DNA of 64,000 nt from Robiginitalea sediminis (GTDB lineage Bacteria; Bacteroidota; Bacteroidia; Flavobacteriales; Flavobacteriaceae). Below, piece by piece: positions 1-8,782 of the stretch (the first letter of the stretch is position 1; each line of letters begins with the position of its first letter). A program made the translations under genes and the position numbers. Under the pieces are notes generated by a model. The model was not told the DNA's origin and ran no database searches. It saw only the letters and a program-made list of their open reading frames with translations. The stretch spans positions 372,001-436,000 of the forward strand of contig NZ_NGNR01000001.1 of the NCBI RefSeq assembly GCF_002198115.1, in the 5' to 3' direction.

Positions 1-1178
1 ATGCGCAGGGAGTTCTGTGACATTTCCAGGCCCGATGTGGCTACCCCGCCGGCGTTGGACGCCTTGCCGGGGGCAAAGAGCATCTGGGCATCGTGGAAGG
101 CGTGGATGGCCTCCGGGGTGGAGGGCATGTTGGCGCCTTCGGCCACACAGATACACCCGTTCCCGATGAGCTTGGCCGCATCGTCCCCGTTCAATTCATT
201 CTGGGTGGCACACGGCAGGGCAATATCGCAGGGAACGCCCCACGGAGTTTCCCCCTTGTGGTAGGTAGCCCCCGCAAACTGCTCCACATATTCGGAGATG
301 CGGCCGCGGCGGTTGTTCTTCAGGTCCATGACCCAGGCCAGTTTCTTCTCGTCGATTCCATTGGGGTCGTGGATGTACCCCCCTGAATCGGACAGGGTAA
401 GCACCTTGCCTCCCAGTTGGAGTACCTTTTCTGCCGCATACTGGGCCACGTTTCCGGAGCCCGAGATCACCACGGCCTTGCCTTCAACTTCCTGGCCGCG
501 GGTCTTGAGCATGTTCTCGGCGAAATACACCGTGCCGTAGCCGGTAGCCTCCGGGCGGATCTTGGACCCTCCCCAGGAGAGGCCTTTCCCGGTTAACACG
601 CCGGTGAATTCATTGCGGATTTTCTTGTACATGCCAAAGAGGAACCCGATTTCCCGTGCCCCTACGCCAATATCGCCGGCCGGCACGTCCGTGTTGGGGC
701 CAATATGCCGGCAGAGTTCCGTCATAAAGGCATGGCAGAAACGCATGACCTCATCGTCGGATTTGCCTTTGGGGTCGAAATCCGAACCGCCTTTCCCGCC
801 GCCCATGGGCAGGGTGGTAAGGCTGTTCTTGAAGACTTGTTCAAAGGCGAGGAATTTCAGGATGCTTGCGTTTACCGTGGGGTGGAACCGGAGCCCGCCC
901 TTGTAGGGACCAATGGCAGAGTTCATCTGGATACGGTACCCGCGGTTAACATGGATCTCCCCCTTGTCGTCCACCCAGGCGACCCGGAAGGATATAAGCC
1001 GTTCGGGCTCGACCATCCGCAGCAGGATGTTCTTCCCGTTGTAGATTTCGTTCTGTGCAATGTATGGGATAACCGTATCGGCTACCTCCTGCACCGCCTG
1101 GATGAACTCGGGCTCATGGCCATTGCGGGCCTTAACCTCGTCCATAAAGGCTTCAATTTTTGCATGGATATCGGACAT
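1..1178 (-). CDS. gdhA: NADP-type glutamate dehydrogenase, C-terminus cut by window edge
   Basis: Reversible reductive amination of 2-oxoglutarate to glutamate, linking ammonium assimilation to the TCA cycle in the cytoplasm. The ATG is at 1178; 392 codons are in the window of an expected ~445. The N-terminal half matches hexameric GDHs: GPYKGGLRFHP around residues 90-100 (substrate-binding Lys93) and PMGGGKGGSDFDPKGKS around 124-140 (catalytic Lys129), then the DVPAGDIGVGAREIG region. The Rossmann C-terminal part is incomplete. The gene stands alone, divergent in orientation from nothing visible on its left, and has an exact -7 box 39 nt upstream of the start. NADP rather than NAD specificity is inferred from the family type. 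Confidence 0.95.
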   Translation of the reverse strand, partial: MSDIHAKIEAFMDEVKARNGHEPEFIQAVQEVADTVIPYIAQNEIYNGKNILLRMVEPERLISFRVAWVDDKGEIHVNRGYRIQMNSAIGPYKGGLRFHPTVNASILKFLAFEQVFKNSLTTLPMGGGKGGSDFDPKGKSDDEVMRFCHAFMTELCRHIGPNTDVPAGDIGVGAREIGFLFGMYKKIRNEFTGVLTGKGLSWGGSKIRPEATGYGTVYFAENMLKTRGQEVEGKAVVISGSGNVAQYAAEKVLQLGGKVLTLSDSGGYIHDPNGIDEKKLAWVMDLKNNRRGRISEYVEQFAGATYHKGETPWGVPCDIALPCATQNELNGDDAAKLIGNGCICVAEGANMPSTPEAIHAFHDAQMLFAPGKASNAGGVATSGLEMSQNSLR

Positions 1179-1216
1179 ATTGCGAACTCTGGATTAAAAG
1201 ATTATGAGTATGAGCG

Positions 1217-1224
1217 CAAAATTA
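1217..1224 (-). promoter_or_regulatory. -7 box (TAATTTTG) for gdhA
   Basis: Exact match to the Bacteroidota -7 consensus TAnnTTTG, read on the minus strand, 38 nt before the gdhA start. No clear -33 TTTG is visible at 19-21 nt. Confidence 0.6.
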
Positions 1225-1310
1225 TAGGTTTTCCTAAATCTGAACTATAGTATTTTGAAAATTTGATAAAATAGGTTGCCGAATCCGGGGCCGGAATACA
1301 GATATTTCAA

Positions 1311-2474
1311 TCAACCCCCCAGCCCGTCGAGGGCGCGGTCCAGGTCGGCTTTCAAATCATCGATGTCTTCAATCCCCACGCTCAGGCGGATAAGGGCATC
1401 GGTAACCCCGCTTTTTTCCCGTTCCGCTTTCGGAATACTGGCATGGGTCATGCTGGCCGGGTGGCCGGCCAGGCTTTCCACGCCGCCCAGGGACTCGGCC
1501 AGGGTAAATACCTGCAGGGATTCTACAAAACGAACCGCATCGGCATAGCGCGCCCCCTTGGGCCTGAAGGAGATCATGGCCCCGAACCCTTTCATCTGGG
1601 AGGCCGCCACCTGGTGGTTGGGGTGGTCTTCGAACCCCGGCCAGAATACGGCCTCAACGGCGGGGTGCTCGCGCAGGTGCCGGGCGATGGCCTCCCCGTT
1701 TTCGCAATGCCGCTGCATGCGAACGGCCAGGGTCTTGATCCCCCGAAGCACCAGGAAACTGTCCATGGGCCCGCAAACCGCCCCGCTCGCATTCTGGATG
1801 AAATACAGGCGCTGGGCCAGGTCGGGGTCCCGGACCGCCAGGGCCCCGGCAACCACGTCGGAATGCCCCCCGAGGTATTTGGTGGCAGAGTGCATGACGA
1901 TATCGGCCCCGAGCTGGAGGGGTTGCTGCAGGTAGGGGGTCGCAAATGTATTGTCCACCGCCAGGAGCACCCCGTGCGTTTTAGCCAGGGCAGCCAGGGC
2001 CCGGATATCGACAATGTTCATCATGGGGTTGGTAGGGGTTTCCACCCAGATCAACCGGGTATTTTGCCCTATAAGGGCCGCAACTCCTTCCACGCTTCGC
2101 ATATCGGTAAACCGGAACCGGATGCCCAGGGGCTCGAAGACTTTGCGGAAAAGCCTGTAGCTCCCCCCATACAGGTCGTGGGTGGCGATAACCTCATCGC
2201 CTGGGCCGAGCAACTTGATCACGGCATCCATGGCGGCCAACCCGCTGGCGAACGCCATTCCGAAACTTCCCTTCTCGATACTCGCCAGGGCCTGCTCCAG
2301 GGCATGGCGGGTGGGGTTTCCACTCCGGGAATACTCATAGCCCTTATGCCTGCCGGGGGAAGTCTGGGCATAGGTTGAGGTTTGATAAATGGGCGGCATT
2401 ACGGCGCCGTAGGCCTTGTCGGGCTCCTGCCCCCCGTGGATGGCAAGGGTATTGAATTTCATATCTTCCTTCAT
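1311..2474 (-). CDS. Cystathionine gamma-synthase/lyase family PLP enzyme
   Basis: PLP-dependent enzyme of the Cys/Met metabolism family (387 aa, usual length), acting in cytoplasmic transsulfuration. Visible landmarks are YSRSGNPTRHALE near 48-60, the phosphate-binding ASGLAAMDA near 76-84, the VDNTFATPY segment near 173-181, and SATKYLGGHSD with the Schiff-base Lys199. Cystathionine gamma-synthase, gamma-lyase and beta-lyase are hard to separate by eye, so the substrate direction is not assigned. A start 12 nt downstream (MKFNT) is equally possible; both lie just after an exact -7 box. The gene is divergent from the DUF3298 gene. Confidence 0.88.
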   Translation of the reverse strand: MKEDMKFNTLAIHGGQEPDKAYGAVMPPIYQTSTYAQTSPGRHKGYEYSRSGNPTRHALEQALASIEKGSFGMAFASGLAAMDAVIKLLGPGDEVIATHDLYGGSYRLFRKVFEPLGIRFRFTDMRSVEGVAALIGQNTRLIWVETPTNPMMNIVDIRALAALAKTHGVLLAVDNTFATPYLQQPLQLGADIVMHSATKYLGGHSDVVAGALAVRDPDLAQRLYFIQNASGAVCGPMDSFLVLRGIKTLAVRMQRHCENGEAIARHLREHPAVEAVFWPGFEDHPNHQVAASQMKGFGAMISFRPKGARYADAVRFVESLQVFTLAESLGGVESLAGHPASMTHASIPKAEREKSGVTDALIRLSVGIEDIDDLKADLDRALDGLGG

Positions 2475-2495
2475 AGTTGCAGGGTATGGATGTCA

Positions 2496-2503
2496 CAAAG
2501 CTA
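2496..2503 (-). promoter_or_regulatory. -7 box (TAGCTTTG) for the Cys/Met PLP enzyme
   Basis: Exact TAnnTTTG on the minus strand 21 nt before the ATG at 2474. The leader is too short for a riboswitch. Confidence 0.6.
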
Positions 2504-2573
2504 CCATTTTCTGACCTGGGCCACACCACCCTAAATTGAGTCGCGGGATAGGTGCCCGCGAAATCCAAAATCG

Positions 2574-2581
2574 TACCTTTG
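2574..2581 (+). promoter_or_regulatory. -7 box (TACCTTTG) for the DUF3298 gene
   Basis: Exact TAnnTTTG 22 nt before the ATG at 2604. Confidence 0.6.
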
Positions 2582-2603
2582 GGGTAGATCAACCTGTCCC
2601 TAC

Positions 2604-3359
2604 ATGAATCGGATTATTTGGATTGTGCTGCTGGTCCTGGCCGGCAGGTGCGGAGATGCTGAAACCATCGAATGGCAACCCCGGGAATACCAGGGCCCCC
2701 AATGCGAGGCATGCCCTTCCGTATTAATTGCAATCCCCGCAGGGCCGGAAGATGACCCCCTGGCTGCGGTGGTGCAGCGGTCCCAAGAAGAGGAGATCAT
2801 CCAGTGGCTTGACTACGACGACAAGAACGATGCGGCCAGCATAGAAGAGGCTATCGACGCTTTCGGCGCCGGATACCGCAAACTCCTACGGGACTTCCCG
2901 GACGAACGCATCGGCTGGGAGGCCGAAATTGAAAGCCTGGTCCGCTACGAAAGCAGTACCCTGCTGACCCTGGCCATGGACGGCTATATCTTTACAGGGG
3001 GCGCCCACGGGTATTCGAGCATGCACCTGCTGAATTTCGACAAGGTCCGGGGCAGGGAACTGGAGGCAGAAAGCCTGTTGGCAGACCGGGAAGGGTTCCG
3101 ACGGGTTGCCGAGGAGGCCTTCCGCACCACCTATGGTATAAGCCCAGCCAGCGACATCAATAGCACCGGGTTCATGTTCCCGGAAAACCGCTTCGAGCTT
3201 CCCGAAAATATGGGGTTCAGTCCGGAAGGGGTCTTATTGCACTACAACCCGTACGAAGTAGCCTCCTATGCCGATGGCCCCCTGGAAGTGATCATCCCCT
3301 TTGCCGTGGCTGCCCCGTTCCTGGTCTCGGATTACCTCCCTGAAGCAAACAAAAGTTAA
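2604..3359 (+). CDS. DUF3298 (RsiV-like) domain envelope protein
   Basis: 251 aa with a short hydrophobic N-terminus (IIWIVLLVLAG) and a Cys at residue 16. The lipobox is poor because Arg precedes the Cys, so it may be a secreted or a lipid-anchored protein. The middle has the GGAHGYSSMHLLNFD segment (about 134-148), typical of DUF3298/RsiV-type domains, and the C-terminus carries the PYEVASYADGPLEVIIPF signature of the same fold. DUF3298 domains occur in anti-sigma factors and lysozyme-binding proteins, but no sigma factor lies nearby, so the role here is unknown. The next gene starts 34 nt downstream on the same strand. Confidence 0.75.
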   Translation: MNRIIWIVLLVLAGRCGDAETIEWQPREYQGPQCEACPSVLIAIPAGPEDDPLAAVVQRSQEEEIIQWLDYDDKNDAASIEEAIDAFGAGYRKLLRDFPDERIGWEAEIESLVRYESSTLLTLAMDGYIFTGGAHGYSSMHLLNFDKVRGRELEAESLLADREGFRRVAEEAFRTTYGISPASDINSTGFMFPENRFELPENMGFSPEGVLLHYNPYEVASYADGPLEVIIPFAVAAPFLVSDYLPEANKS

Positions 3360-3393
3360 CACTACAGCCCCGGAGCCGATAACCCCCCCGAAT

Positions 3394-3747
3394 ATGAAGA
3401 AAATCTACCACCTGAGTACCTGCGACACATGCCGGCGCATCCTGGGCGAACTCAACCCGGGGCCCGAAGTAACCCTGCAGGACATCAAAGAAAGCCCCCT
3501 CAATGCAGCCCAACTGGATGCCCTGAAGGAAAGGGCCGGGAGCTATGAGGCCCTGTTCAGCAAACGGGCCCGGCTCTTCCGCCAGCGCGGCCTGCACGAA
3601 AAATCCCTGGCCGAAGCGGATTACCGCGACCTGTTGCTGGAACATTACACCTTCCTGAAACGCCCCGTAGTGGTATGGGGTGATGCCGTTTACATCGGGA
3701 ATGCGAAAAAAACCGTTGCTGCGGCAGCCGAAGCCATGACTTCTTGA
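3394..3747 (+). CDS. ArsC/Spx-like thioredoxin-fold protein
   Basis: 117 aa thioredoxin-fold protein of the arsenate reductase/Spx/YffB family. The N-terminal MKKIYHLSTCDTCRRIL carries a CxxC at residues 10 and 13, and the C-terminal half has FLKRPVVVWGDAVYIGN, the RPV/IxxD pattern of this family near 90-100. The ATG at 3394 is chosen because an earlier in-frame start would overlap the upstream gene and precede the conserved beta strand. Arsenate reduction is possible, but CxxC members also include redox regulators. No ars genes are nearby. Its stop overlaps the start of the transporter gene by 4 nt. Confidence 0.82.
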   Translation: MKKIYHLSTCDTCRRILGELNPGPEVTLQDIKESPLNAAQLDALKERAGSYEALFSKRARLFRQRGLHEKSLAEADYRDLLLEHYTFLKRPVVVWGDAVYIGNAKKTVAAAAEAMTS

Positions 3748-4646
3748 GCCGGCGCACCCTTGCCATCCTGGCGGCCCTCACCGCCACCACCATCTATGGC
3801 CTGAACCACACCATTGCCAAGGGGGTCATGCCCCACTACGTGCAGCCGTTCGGGTTTATCCTGCTCCGGGTAACAGGGGCCACCCTCCTGTTGTGGGCCT
3901 GTTCTGTATTTGCCCCCCGCCAGCGGATCGAAAAACGGGATTACCTCAGGTTGGTGCTCTGCGCCATATTCGGGATGGTAATCAATATGCTGGCCTTTTT
4001 TAAGGGCCTGGAACTCTCCACCCCGGTCAACAGTTCCGTGCTGGTGACCACCACGCCCATTATAGTGGTTATCCTTTCCTTCCTGCTGATCCGCGAACAG
4101 GTCACCTGGCGTAAAGCCCTGGGGATCGGTCTGGGGATGCTGGGAGCCCTGGCACTCATCTTTATGAATGAGACCACAGGGATGAATGCCCCCAACATCC
4201 CCATGGGCAATGTCCTCTTTATTGTGAACGCCACCTTTTACGGATTGTACCTGATTACCGCCAAGAAACTAATCGAAAAATACCACCCCCTGGTGCTGTT
4301 AAAGTGGCTTTTTACCATCGCCCTGGTGGTAAACCTTCCCATCACCCTGCCCGAGGTGCTGGAAATCCCCTGGGCCGAAATCCCGCTGAAGGGCTATGGC
4401 GCCATCTTGTTCGTGGTGGTGGGCACCACCTTCCTCACCTATCTCTGTAACGCTTTTGCGCTCACTCAGTTAAAAGCATCCACCGTAAGCGCCTTTATCT
4501 ACGCCCAGCCGGTAATAGGAATTGCCTTTGCCGTAGGGTCGGGCAAGGATCGTTTCGGGTTGCTCAATGCCCTGGCTACCATCCTGGTCCTCGCCGGGGT
4601 TTACCTGGCCAGCAGGAGGCCTAAGCCAGGTCGTTCGGCCGCTTGA
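3744..4646 (+). CDS. EamA/DMT-family membrane transporter
   Basis: 300 aa inner-membrane protein with about ten hydrophobic segments in two EamA repeats (roughly 5-135 and 150-290), as in drug/metabolite exporters. Known members export amino acids, nucleosides or drugs; the substrate cannot be read here. The start is a TTG at 3744 that overlaps the preceding TGA stop (TTGA), implying translational coupling; the next in-frame ATG would remove the first membrane helix. The 3' end overlaps the convergent thioesterase gene by 26 nt. Confidence 0.88.
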   Translation: MSRRTLAILAALTATTIYGLNHTIAKGVMPHYVQPFGFILLRVTGATLLLWACSVFAPRQRIEKRDYLRLVLCAIFGMVINMLAFFKGLELSTPVNSSVLVTTTPIIVVILSFLLIREQVTWRKALGIGLGMLGALALIFMNETTGMNAPNIPMGNVLFIVNATFYGLYLITAKKLIEKYHPLVLLKWLFTIALVVNLPITLPEVLEIPWAEIPLKGYGAILFVVVGTTFLTYLCNAFALTQLKASTVSAFIYAQPVIGIAFAVGSGKDRFGLLNALATILVLAGVYLASRRPKPGRSAA

Positions 4647-5097
4647 AGTGTTTGCGGGTGTCCTCCCGGGTCAGGTGGCGAAACCCTTCTGCTTTTTCCA
4701 GGGATTCGAACCCGCTTAACAAAGCCTCGGGCAGGCCGGTCAGTTTCCGGCTTTCCAGGTCTATCCACCCGCCCATCATCTCGCAATGGGCCAGGTGCCT
4801 GCCCTTCGGATCGTAGAAATTATGGTGGAATTCGAAAAACATCCCGTCCGGGCTCAGGCCTTTAATCTCCAGAGAGACCCGCACCGGAACCCCGGGGAGG
4901 ATTTCGCGGAAATAATACATATGCTCGTAAAAGACCACCGGGCCAATGTGGTATTTAACCATATTCTTATGCCCGAAACCGTGTTCGGTGAGGTAGGCCA
5001 TGCGGGTATGGCTCATAAAATTGATATAGGCACTGTTGGCCAGGTGACGGTTGGCGTCCAGGTCGCTCCAGCGCACTTCAAATTCTTTCAGGTACAT
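4621..5097 (-). CDS. Hotdog-fold acyl-CoA thioesterase (YbgC/4HBT family)
   Basis: 158 aa cytoplasmic hotdog-fold thioesterase. The N-terminal RWSDLDANRHLANSAY (residues 9-24) matches the YbgC/FadM active-site helix, with Asp14 as the likely catalytic acid. The length fits single-domain 4HBT-type enzymes, which hydrolyse acyl-CoA or acyl-ACP thioesters; the acyl chain is not predictable. It has its own exact -7 box upstream and is convergent with and overlaps the EamA gene. Confidence 0.85.
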   Translation of the reverse strand: MYLKEFEVRWSDLDANRHLANSAYINFMSHTRMAYLTEHGFGHKNMVKYHIGPVVFYEHMYYFREILPGVPVRVSLEIKGLSPDGMFFEFHHNFYDPKGRHLAHCEMMGGWIDLESRKLTGLPEALLSGFESLEKAEGFRHLTREDTRKHFKRPNDLA

Positions 5098-5119
5098 CTA
5101 AGGCTTTTTTACTCGTGGG

Positions 5120-5127
5120 CAAATTTA
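5120..5127 (-). promoter_or_regulatory. -7 box (TAAATTTG) for the thioesterase
   Basis: Exact TAnnTTTG on the minus strand, 22 nt before the ATG. A near match (TACTTTTA, 5173-5180) on the plus strand is a candidate for the divergent flavin enzyme. Confidence 0.55.
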
Positions 5128-5197
5128 TAACGGTTTTGAAACCTGCCACTTCAACGGGCTTTAATTTATCCTTACTTTTAGCGGATATATCGTATTT

Positions 5198-6175
5198 ATG
5201 AGCCAGAAAGCGCCTTTTATCCAAGACCTCTCCCTGCCTGTGGTGGCTGCGCCCATGTTCCTGATTTCCAACCCGCAGCTGGTTATCGAATGTTGTAAAA
5301 ACGGCATTGTCGGGACTTTTCCCGCCCTGAACCAGCGCACCAGCGAGGGTTTTGAGGAGTGGCTTGTCGAAATCCGCACCGCCCTGGAGGCCTTCGAGAA
5401 GGAGACCGGAAAAAAGGCCGCCCCTTTCGGGGTCAACCTCATTGTACACCCTACCAACCCCCGCCTGGAGGCGGACCTCAGACTCTGCATCAAGCACCGG
5501 GTACCGCTCATCATCACCTCCCTGGGGGCCGTCTCCGAGGTAGTGGATGCCGTCCACAGCTACGGGGGGGTTATTTTCCACGACATCATCAAACGCAGGC
5601 ATGCCGAAAAAGCGGCGGAAGCCGGGGTGGATGGACTTATCCTGGTCACGGCCGGGGCCGGCGGGCACGCAGGCACGCACCACCCGATGTCCCTGATTGC
5701 CGAAGTCCGCTCCTTCTTCGATAAGACCCTCCTGCTTTCGGGCTGCATCAGTACCGGCCGGGACATTGCCGCCGCTATCCAGATGGGGGCAGATCTGGCA
5801 TACATGGGCACGCGCTTTATCAACACCACCGAAAGCCGGGCACCCGAGGCCTACAGGCAGATGATCATCGATGCGGGAGCCGGGGATATCGTCTATACCG
5901 CTGCCATTTCAGGGGTTCCAGCCAATTTCCTGGGCCCGAGCCTGCGGGCTGCGGGCCTTACCGAAGAGGACCTGAAGCGGGGGACCAAAATCGATTTCGG
6001 AAAGGAACTGGATACCGAGGCCAAGGCCTGGAAAACCATCTGGTCTGCCGGGCAGGGCGTGGCCAGCATTTCCGATGTCCTGCCGGCCGAAACCCTCATC
6101 GGCCGCCTCCGGGAAGAATTCCTGGGCGCCCTCCGGGAACAGGCCGGCCTGTTGGAACACTATCAAAAGGGCTGA
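5198..6175 (+). CDS. Nitronate monooxygenase / NAD(P)H-dependent flavin oxidoreductase
   Basis: 325 aa TIM-barrel FMN enzyme. Recognisable parts are the N-terminal VVAAPMFLIS strand, GVNLIVHP near 78-84, the TAGAGGHAGTHHP loop with the candidate catalytic His157, and the phosphate-binding SGCISTGRDIAAAIQMGADLAYMGTRF region near 181-209. The family oxidises alkyl nitronates such as propionate-3-nitronate, or acts as a quinone/enoyl reductase (FabK-like), so the substrate is open. It is followed after 14 nt by the hydrolase gene and probably shares its transcript. Confidence 0.87.
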   Translation: MSQKAPFIQDLSLPVVAAPMFLISNPQLVIECCKNGIVGTFPALNQRTSEGFEEWLVEIRTALEAFEKETGKKAAPFGVNLIVHPTNPRLEADLRLCIKHRVPLIITSLGAVSEVVDAVHSYGGVIFHDIIKRRHAEKAAEAGVDGLILVTAGAGGHAGTHHPMSLIAEVRSFFDKTLLLSGCISTGRDIAAAIQMGADLAYMGTRFINTTESRAPEAYRQMIIDAGAGDIVYTAAISGVPANFLGPSLRAAGLTEEDLKRGTKIDFGKELDTEAKAWKTIWSAGQGVASISDVLPAETLIGRLREEFLGALREQAGLLEHYQKG

Positions 6176-6189
6176 AAGAGCCTCGAGAC

Positions 6190-7152
6190 ATGGCCCTGAT
6201 CCCATCGGCTTACCGCCCGCCCTGGCCCTTTAAAAACGGCCATATTTCCACTATTTATTCGGCCCTGGTGCGCAAGCCTCCCCCCGTGGTTTTCCAGCGG
6301 GAACGCCTGGAGCTGCCGGACGGGGACTTCCTGGACCTGGACTGGGCCGGTCCGGAAAACAAACCCATGCGGATCCTGATCCTGCTCCACGGCCTGGAGG
6401 GCAACGCCAGGCGTCCGTATATGCAGGGCAGCGCCGCCTTGTTTGCCGCCGCCGGTTACCGGGTTTGTTCGGTAAACTTCAGGGGGTGCAGCGGGGAGCC
6501 CAACCGGCTGTACCGCTCGTACCACTCCGGGGCTACCGAGGACCTCAAAGAAGTGGTGCGGTACCTTGCCGGGAAATTTCCCGGCGTCCCCCTTTTCCTG
6601 AAAGGGTTCAGCCTTGGGGGCAACCTCACCCTGAAATTCCTGGGGGAAGGCAACCCGGAAGCGGCATACATCCGCGGGGCGGTTGCGGTTTCGGTCCCGG
6701 TGCAGCTCCGCGATTCCCTGGAACAACTCAACAAGGCCAACAATGCCCTGTATGCTCGCAGGTTCCTGGTAAACCTGAAGGACAAACTAAAGCAGAAAAA
6801 CAAGCGCTTCCCGGAGCGCATCTCCCTGGCGGAAATCGGGCAAATCAAAACCCTGAAAGATTTTGACGACCGCTATACCAGTGTGGCCCACGGGTTCCGG
6901 GACGCCCTGGATTATTACCGCCAGTGCAGTGCCCTGCAATTCCTGGATGGGATTACCACTCCCTCCCTGCTGTTAAACGCCAGGAACGATTCCTTCCTGG
7001 GCCCGGAGTGTTACCCCAGGGAGCGTTGCGAGGCCCACCCCTACCTGTCCCTGGAAATGCCCGAATACGGGGGGCATGTGGGGTTCTACACCCGGGATAA
7101 CCGCTATTATAATGAACTCCGGGCAGTGGAATTTCTGGAGGGTCTTTCTTAA
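6190..7152 (+). CDS. YheT-type alpha/beta hydrolase
   Basis: 320 aa hydrolase of the YheT/ABHD1-3 (COG0429) group. Visible are the oxyanion-region HGLEGN near 67-72, the nucleophile elbow GFSLGG with Ser141, an acidic segment NARNDSFLGPECYP near 258-271, and the catalytic His in EYGGHVGF near 298. The N-terminal SAYRPPWPFKNGHISTIYSAL is characteristic of the subgroup. Members are esterases or lipases of poorly defined substrate. It is the second gene of a probable pair with the flavin enzyme. Confidence 0.88.
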   Translation: MALIPSAYRPPWPFKNGHISTIYSALVRKPPPVVFQRERLELPDGDFLDLDWAGPENKPMRILILLHGLEGNARRPYMQGSAALFAAAGYRVCSVNFRGCSGEPNRLYRSYHSGATEDLKEVVRYLAGKFPGVPLFLKGFSLGGNLTLKFLGEGNPEAAYIRGAVAVSVPVQLRDSLEQLNKANNALYARRFLVNLKDKLKQKNKRFPERISLAEIGQIKTLKDFDDRYTSVAHGFRDALDYYRQCSALQFLDGITTPSLLLNARNDSFLGPECYPRERCEAHPYLSLEMPEYGGHVGFYTRDNRYYNELRAVEFLEGLS

Positions 7153-7192
7153 AGCGCTATTTCTTATCTTAGTGCTCTTAATTTGGTAAACG

Positions 7193-7675
7193 ATGAAGCA
7201 ATTCTGGACAATGGTAGCTGCCGCGGTACTGGTAATAAGCTGTGGCGAGAAAAAAGAGGAAAAGAACGACGGCGGTTTTGAAATGAACCGCACCAAAAAA
7301 GAGGCCCCTGCTGCAAAGGCCTCCGAGGGCGTCCCGGTGGACCTCAGCAATAACGGGGTGGGGCCCATTAAGGAGCTTACCTTCCCGGATGAAATCGACG
7401 CCGAACTCGCCGCACAGGGCGAGGCAAAATACTCCACCATCTGTGTGGCCTGCCACCAGGCCGAGCAGCGGATGATTGGCCCGGCCCTGAAAGGGGTTTA
7501 CGAGCGCCGGAGCCCGGCGTGGGTCATGAACATGATCCTCAACCCGGACCGGATGCTCAAGGAAGACCCCATCGCACAGGCCCTGCTGAAGGAATACAAC
7601 AACGCCATCATGCTCAACCAGAACCTCACCGAGGAAGAAGCACGGGCCGTGGCGGAGTACCTGCGGACCCTCTAG
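7193..7675 (+). CDS. Lipid-anchored c-type cytochrome
   Basis: 160 aa with a lipoprotein signal (MKQFWTMVAAAVLVISC, Cys17), a charged Lys/Glu linker to about residue 45, then one class-I cytochrome c domain with heme motif CVACH at 85-89. A Met in the C-terminal half (the PDRM or NAIML segments) is the likely sixth ligand. It would sit on the periplasmic side of a membrane and carry electrons; the partner is unknown. It ends 1 nt before the convergent dioxygenase gene. Confidence 0.88.
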   Translation: MKQFWTMVAAAVLVISCGEKKEEKNDGGFEMNRTKKEAPAAKASEGVPVDLSNNGVGPIKELTFPDEIDAELAAQGEAKYSTICVACHQAEQRMIGPALKGVYERRSPAWVMNMILNPDRMLKEDPIAQALLKEYNNAIMLNQNLTEEEARAVAEYLRTL

Positions 7676-7676
7676 G

Positions 7677-8648
7677 CTACCAGGGGTCTGCCCCCAGTAA
7701 TTTCTTGCCCAAGGGGCTGAGCGCTGCCGTCTGATATTTGGTTTGCTCCCAGTTCCTGGGGTCACCCGGAAAGGCATACCCTTCCGGGGCCACCCGGTTT
7801 TTCCAGGAATGGAGCCTCCATTGTAGCAGGGGCTGGTTTTCGGGTTCTGCCGGCATCATGGAAATATACTGGGCCATGCGCACCTTGTTGGCAGAACGGT
7901 TTGGTCGGATCCCGTGGGGTTGGGTGCTGTTGAAGATCAGTAAGTCCCCGGCCTCCATCTTTACTTTAACCAGTTTGTCTTCCAATCCGGTAATATCCGG
8001 CTGAAACCGGTCCCGGTCCTCCGGCTGGGATTGTTTCCAGGTATCGTAGTTCCGGTAAAGCCACGGGATGCACTGGAACCCTCCCATATTCTCGTCGGTC
8101 TGGTCGGCAAGGGCCAGTACCCCCTGCACATTTTCCGGCCGGGTTTCCGGGTCGTAATCCCAGTGGATGAACCCCTTTTGCTCGAACCCCGGGCGCTGGG
8201 GGAAATTCAGGTTGGCCCGGTCTATGGTGACCCACAGTTTTTCGGTACCCCAGATATCCACAAAGGCATCGTATACCCGTTGTGTCTGGCGGTTGTCCCA
8301 GAGCAGTTGGTGGTTGTATACTTCCACCATCCCCGTCCCGGTGAGCTCCTTCATCTGCATCTCCGCCCTCGGGGGGGCGTACCAGGTTTCCGGGTTTCCG
8401 GGGTCCTTCTCCTCGAATTCCCAGAGGAAGTCCGCCGTGGCCATTGCCTGGGCCTTGGGGACGGCATTTTTGATGACGATATACCCATTGTGTTTCCAAA
8501 ACGCCCAGTCTTCTTCGGACAAGACGCGCAAGGGCACCCCATTGCTGCGGTCGTTGAGTTTCTTTTTGCTGCTGGTGGCGGTAGACGGGTTGCCCGGGAT
8601 AGCCTCATGGGCCTTGTTGCCCATTTCTACTTTAGTCGTTGGTTTCAC
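7677..8648 (-). CDS. Phytanoyl-CoA dioxygenase (PhyH) family enzyme
   Basis: 323 aa Fe(II)/2-oxoglutarate dioxygenase. The iron facial triad is visible as HWD (His162, Asp164) and His245 in STQPHGIRPN, with Arg257 a candidate 2-oxoglutarate ligand. PhyH enzymes hydroxylate fatty acyl-CoAs, ectoine, osmolytes or secondary metabolites; the substrate is not evident. The first ~35 residues are polar and poorly conserved-looking, so a later start is possible. It is divergent from an AraC regulator across an AT-rich 134-nt gap, suggesting the regulator controls it. Confidence 0.85.
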   Translation of the reverse strand: MKPTTKVEMGNKAHEAIPGNPSTATSSKKKLNDRSNGVPLRVLSEEDWAFWKHNGYIVIKNAVPKAQAMATADFLWEFEEKDPGNPETWYAPPRAEMQMKELTGTGMVEVYNHQLLWDNRQTQRVYDAFVDIWGTEKLWVTIDRANLNFPQRPGFEQKGFIHWDYDPETRPENVQGVLALADQTDENMGGFQCIPWLYRNYDTWKQSQPEDRDRFQPDITGLEDKLVKVKMEAGDLLIFNSTQPHGIRPNRSANKVRMAQYISMMPAEPENQPLLQWRLHSWKNRVAPEGYAFPGDPRNWEQTKYQTAALSPLGKKLLGADPW

Positions 8649-8782
8649 GGTGCTGTTATTTTCAACCCAAAGTACATGGATATAAACGATGCCGCCACCG
8701 TAATATTGACAAGTATTTGTATTATATTGATATTTCCAGTGAGTATTACATCATAAATAGATAATATAGGTAAATTATCAGG
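8649..8782. promoter_or_regulatory. AT-rich divergent control region of the dioxygenase/AraC pair
   Basis: 134 nt with much lower GC than its flanks. It contains an imperfect palindrome (ACAAGT-ATTTGT, about 8708-8719) and several TATT/TAAT tracts suitable for promoters in both directions. The AraC operator would lie here, but I cannot define it. Confidence 0.4.

Noticed and set aside
1443-2378. Long plus-strand open frame opposite the Cys/Met PLP enzyme gene
   Set aside because: Its product has no domain features and lies wholly antisense to a clearly conserved gene; such frames are expected in GC-rich coding DNA.
2475-2495. SAM or cobalamin riboswitch before the Cys/Met PLP enzyme
   Set aside because: The -7 box leaves only about 21 nt of leader, too short for any known riboswitch.
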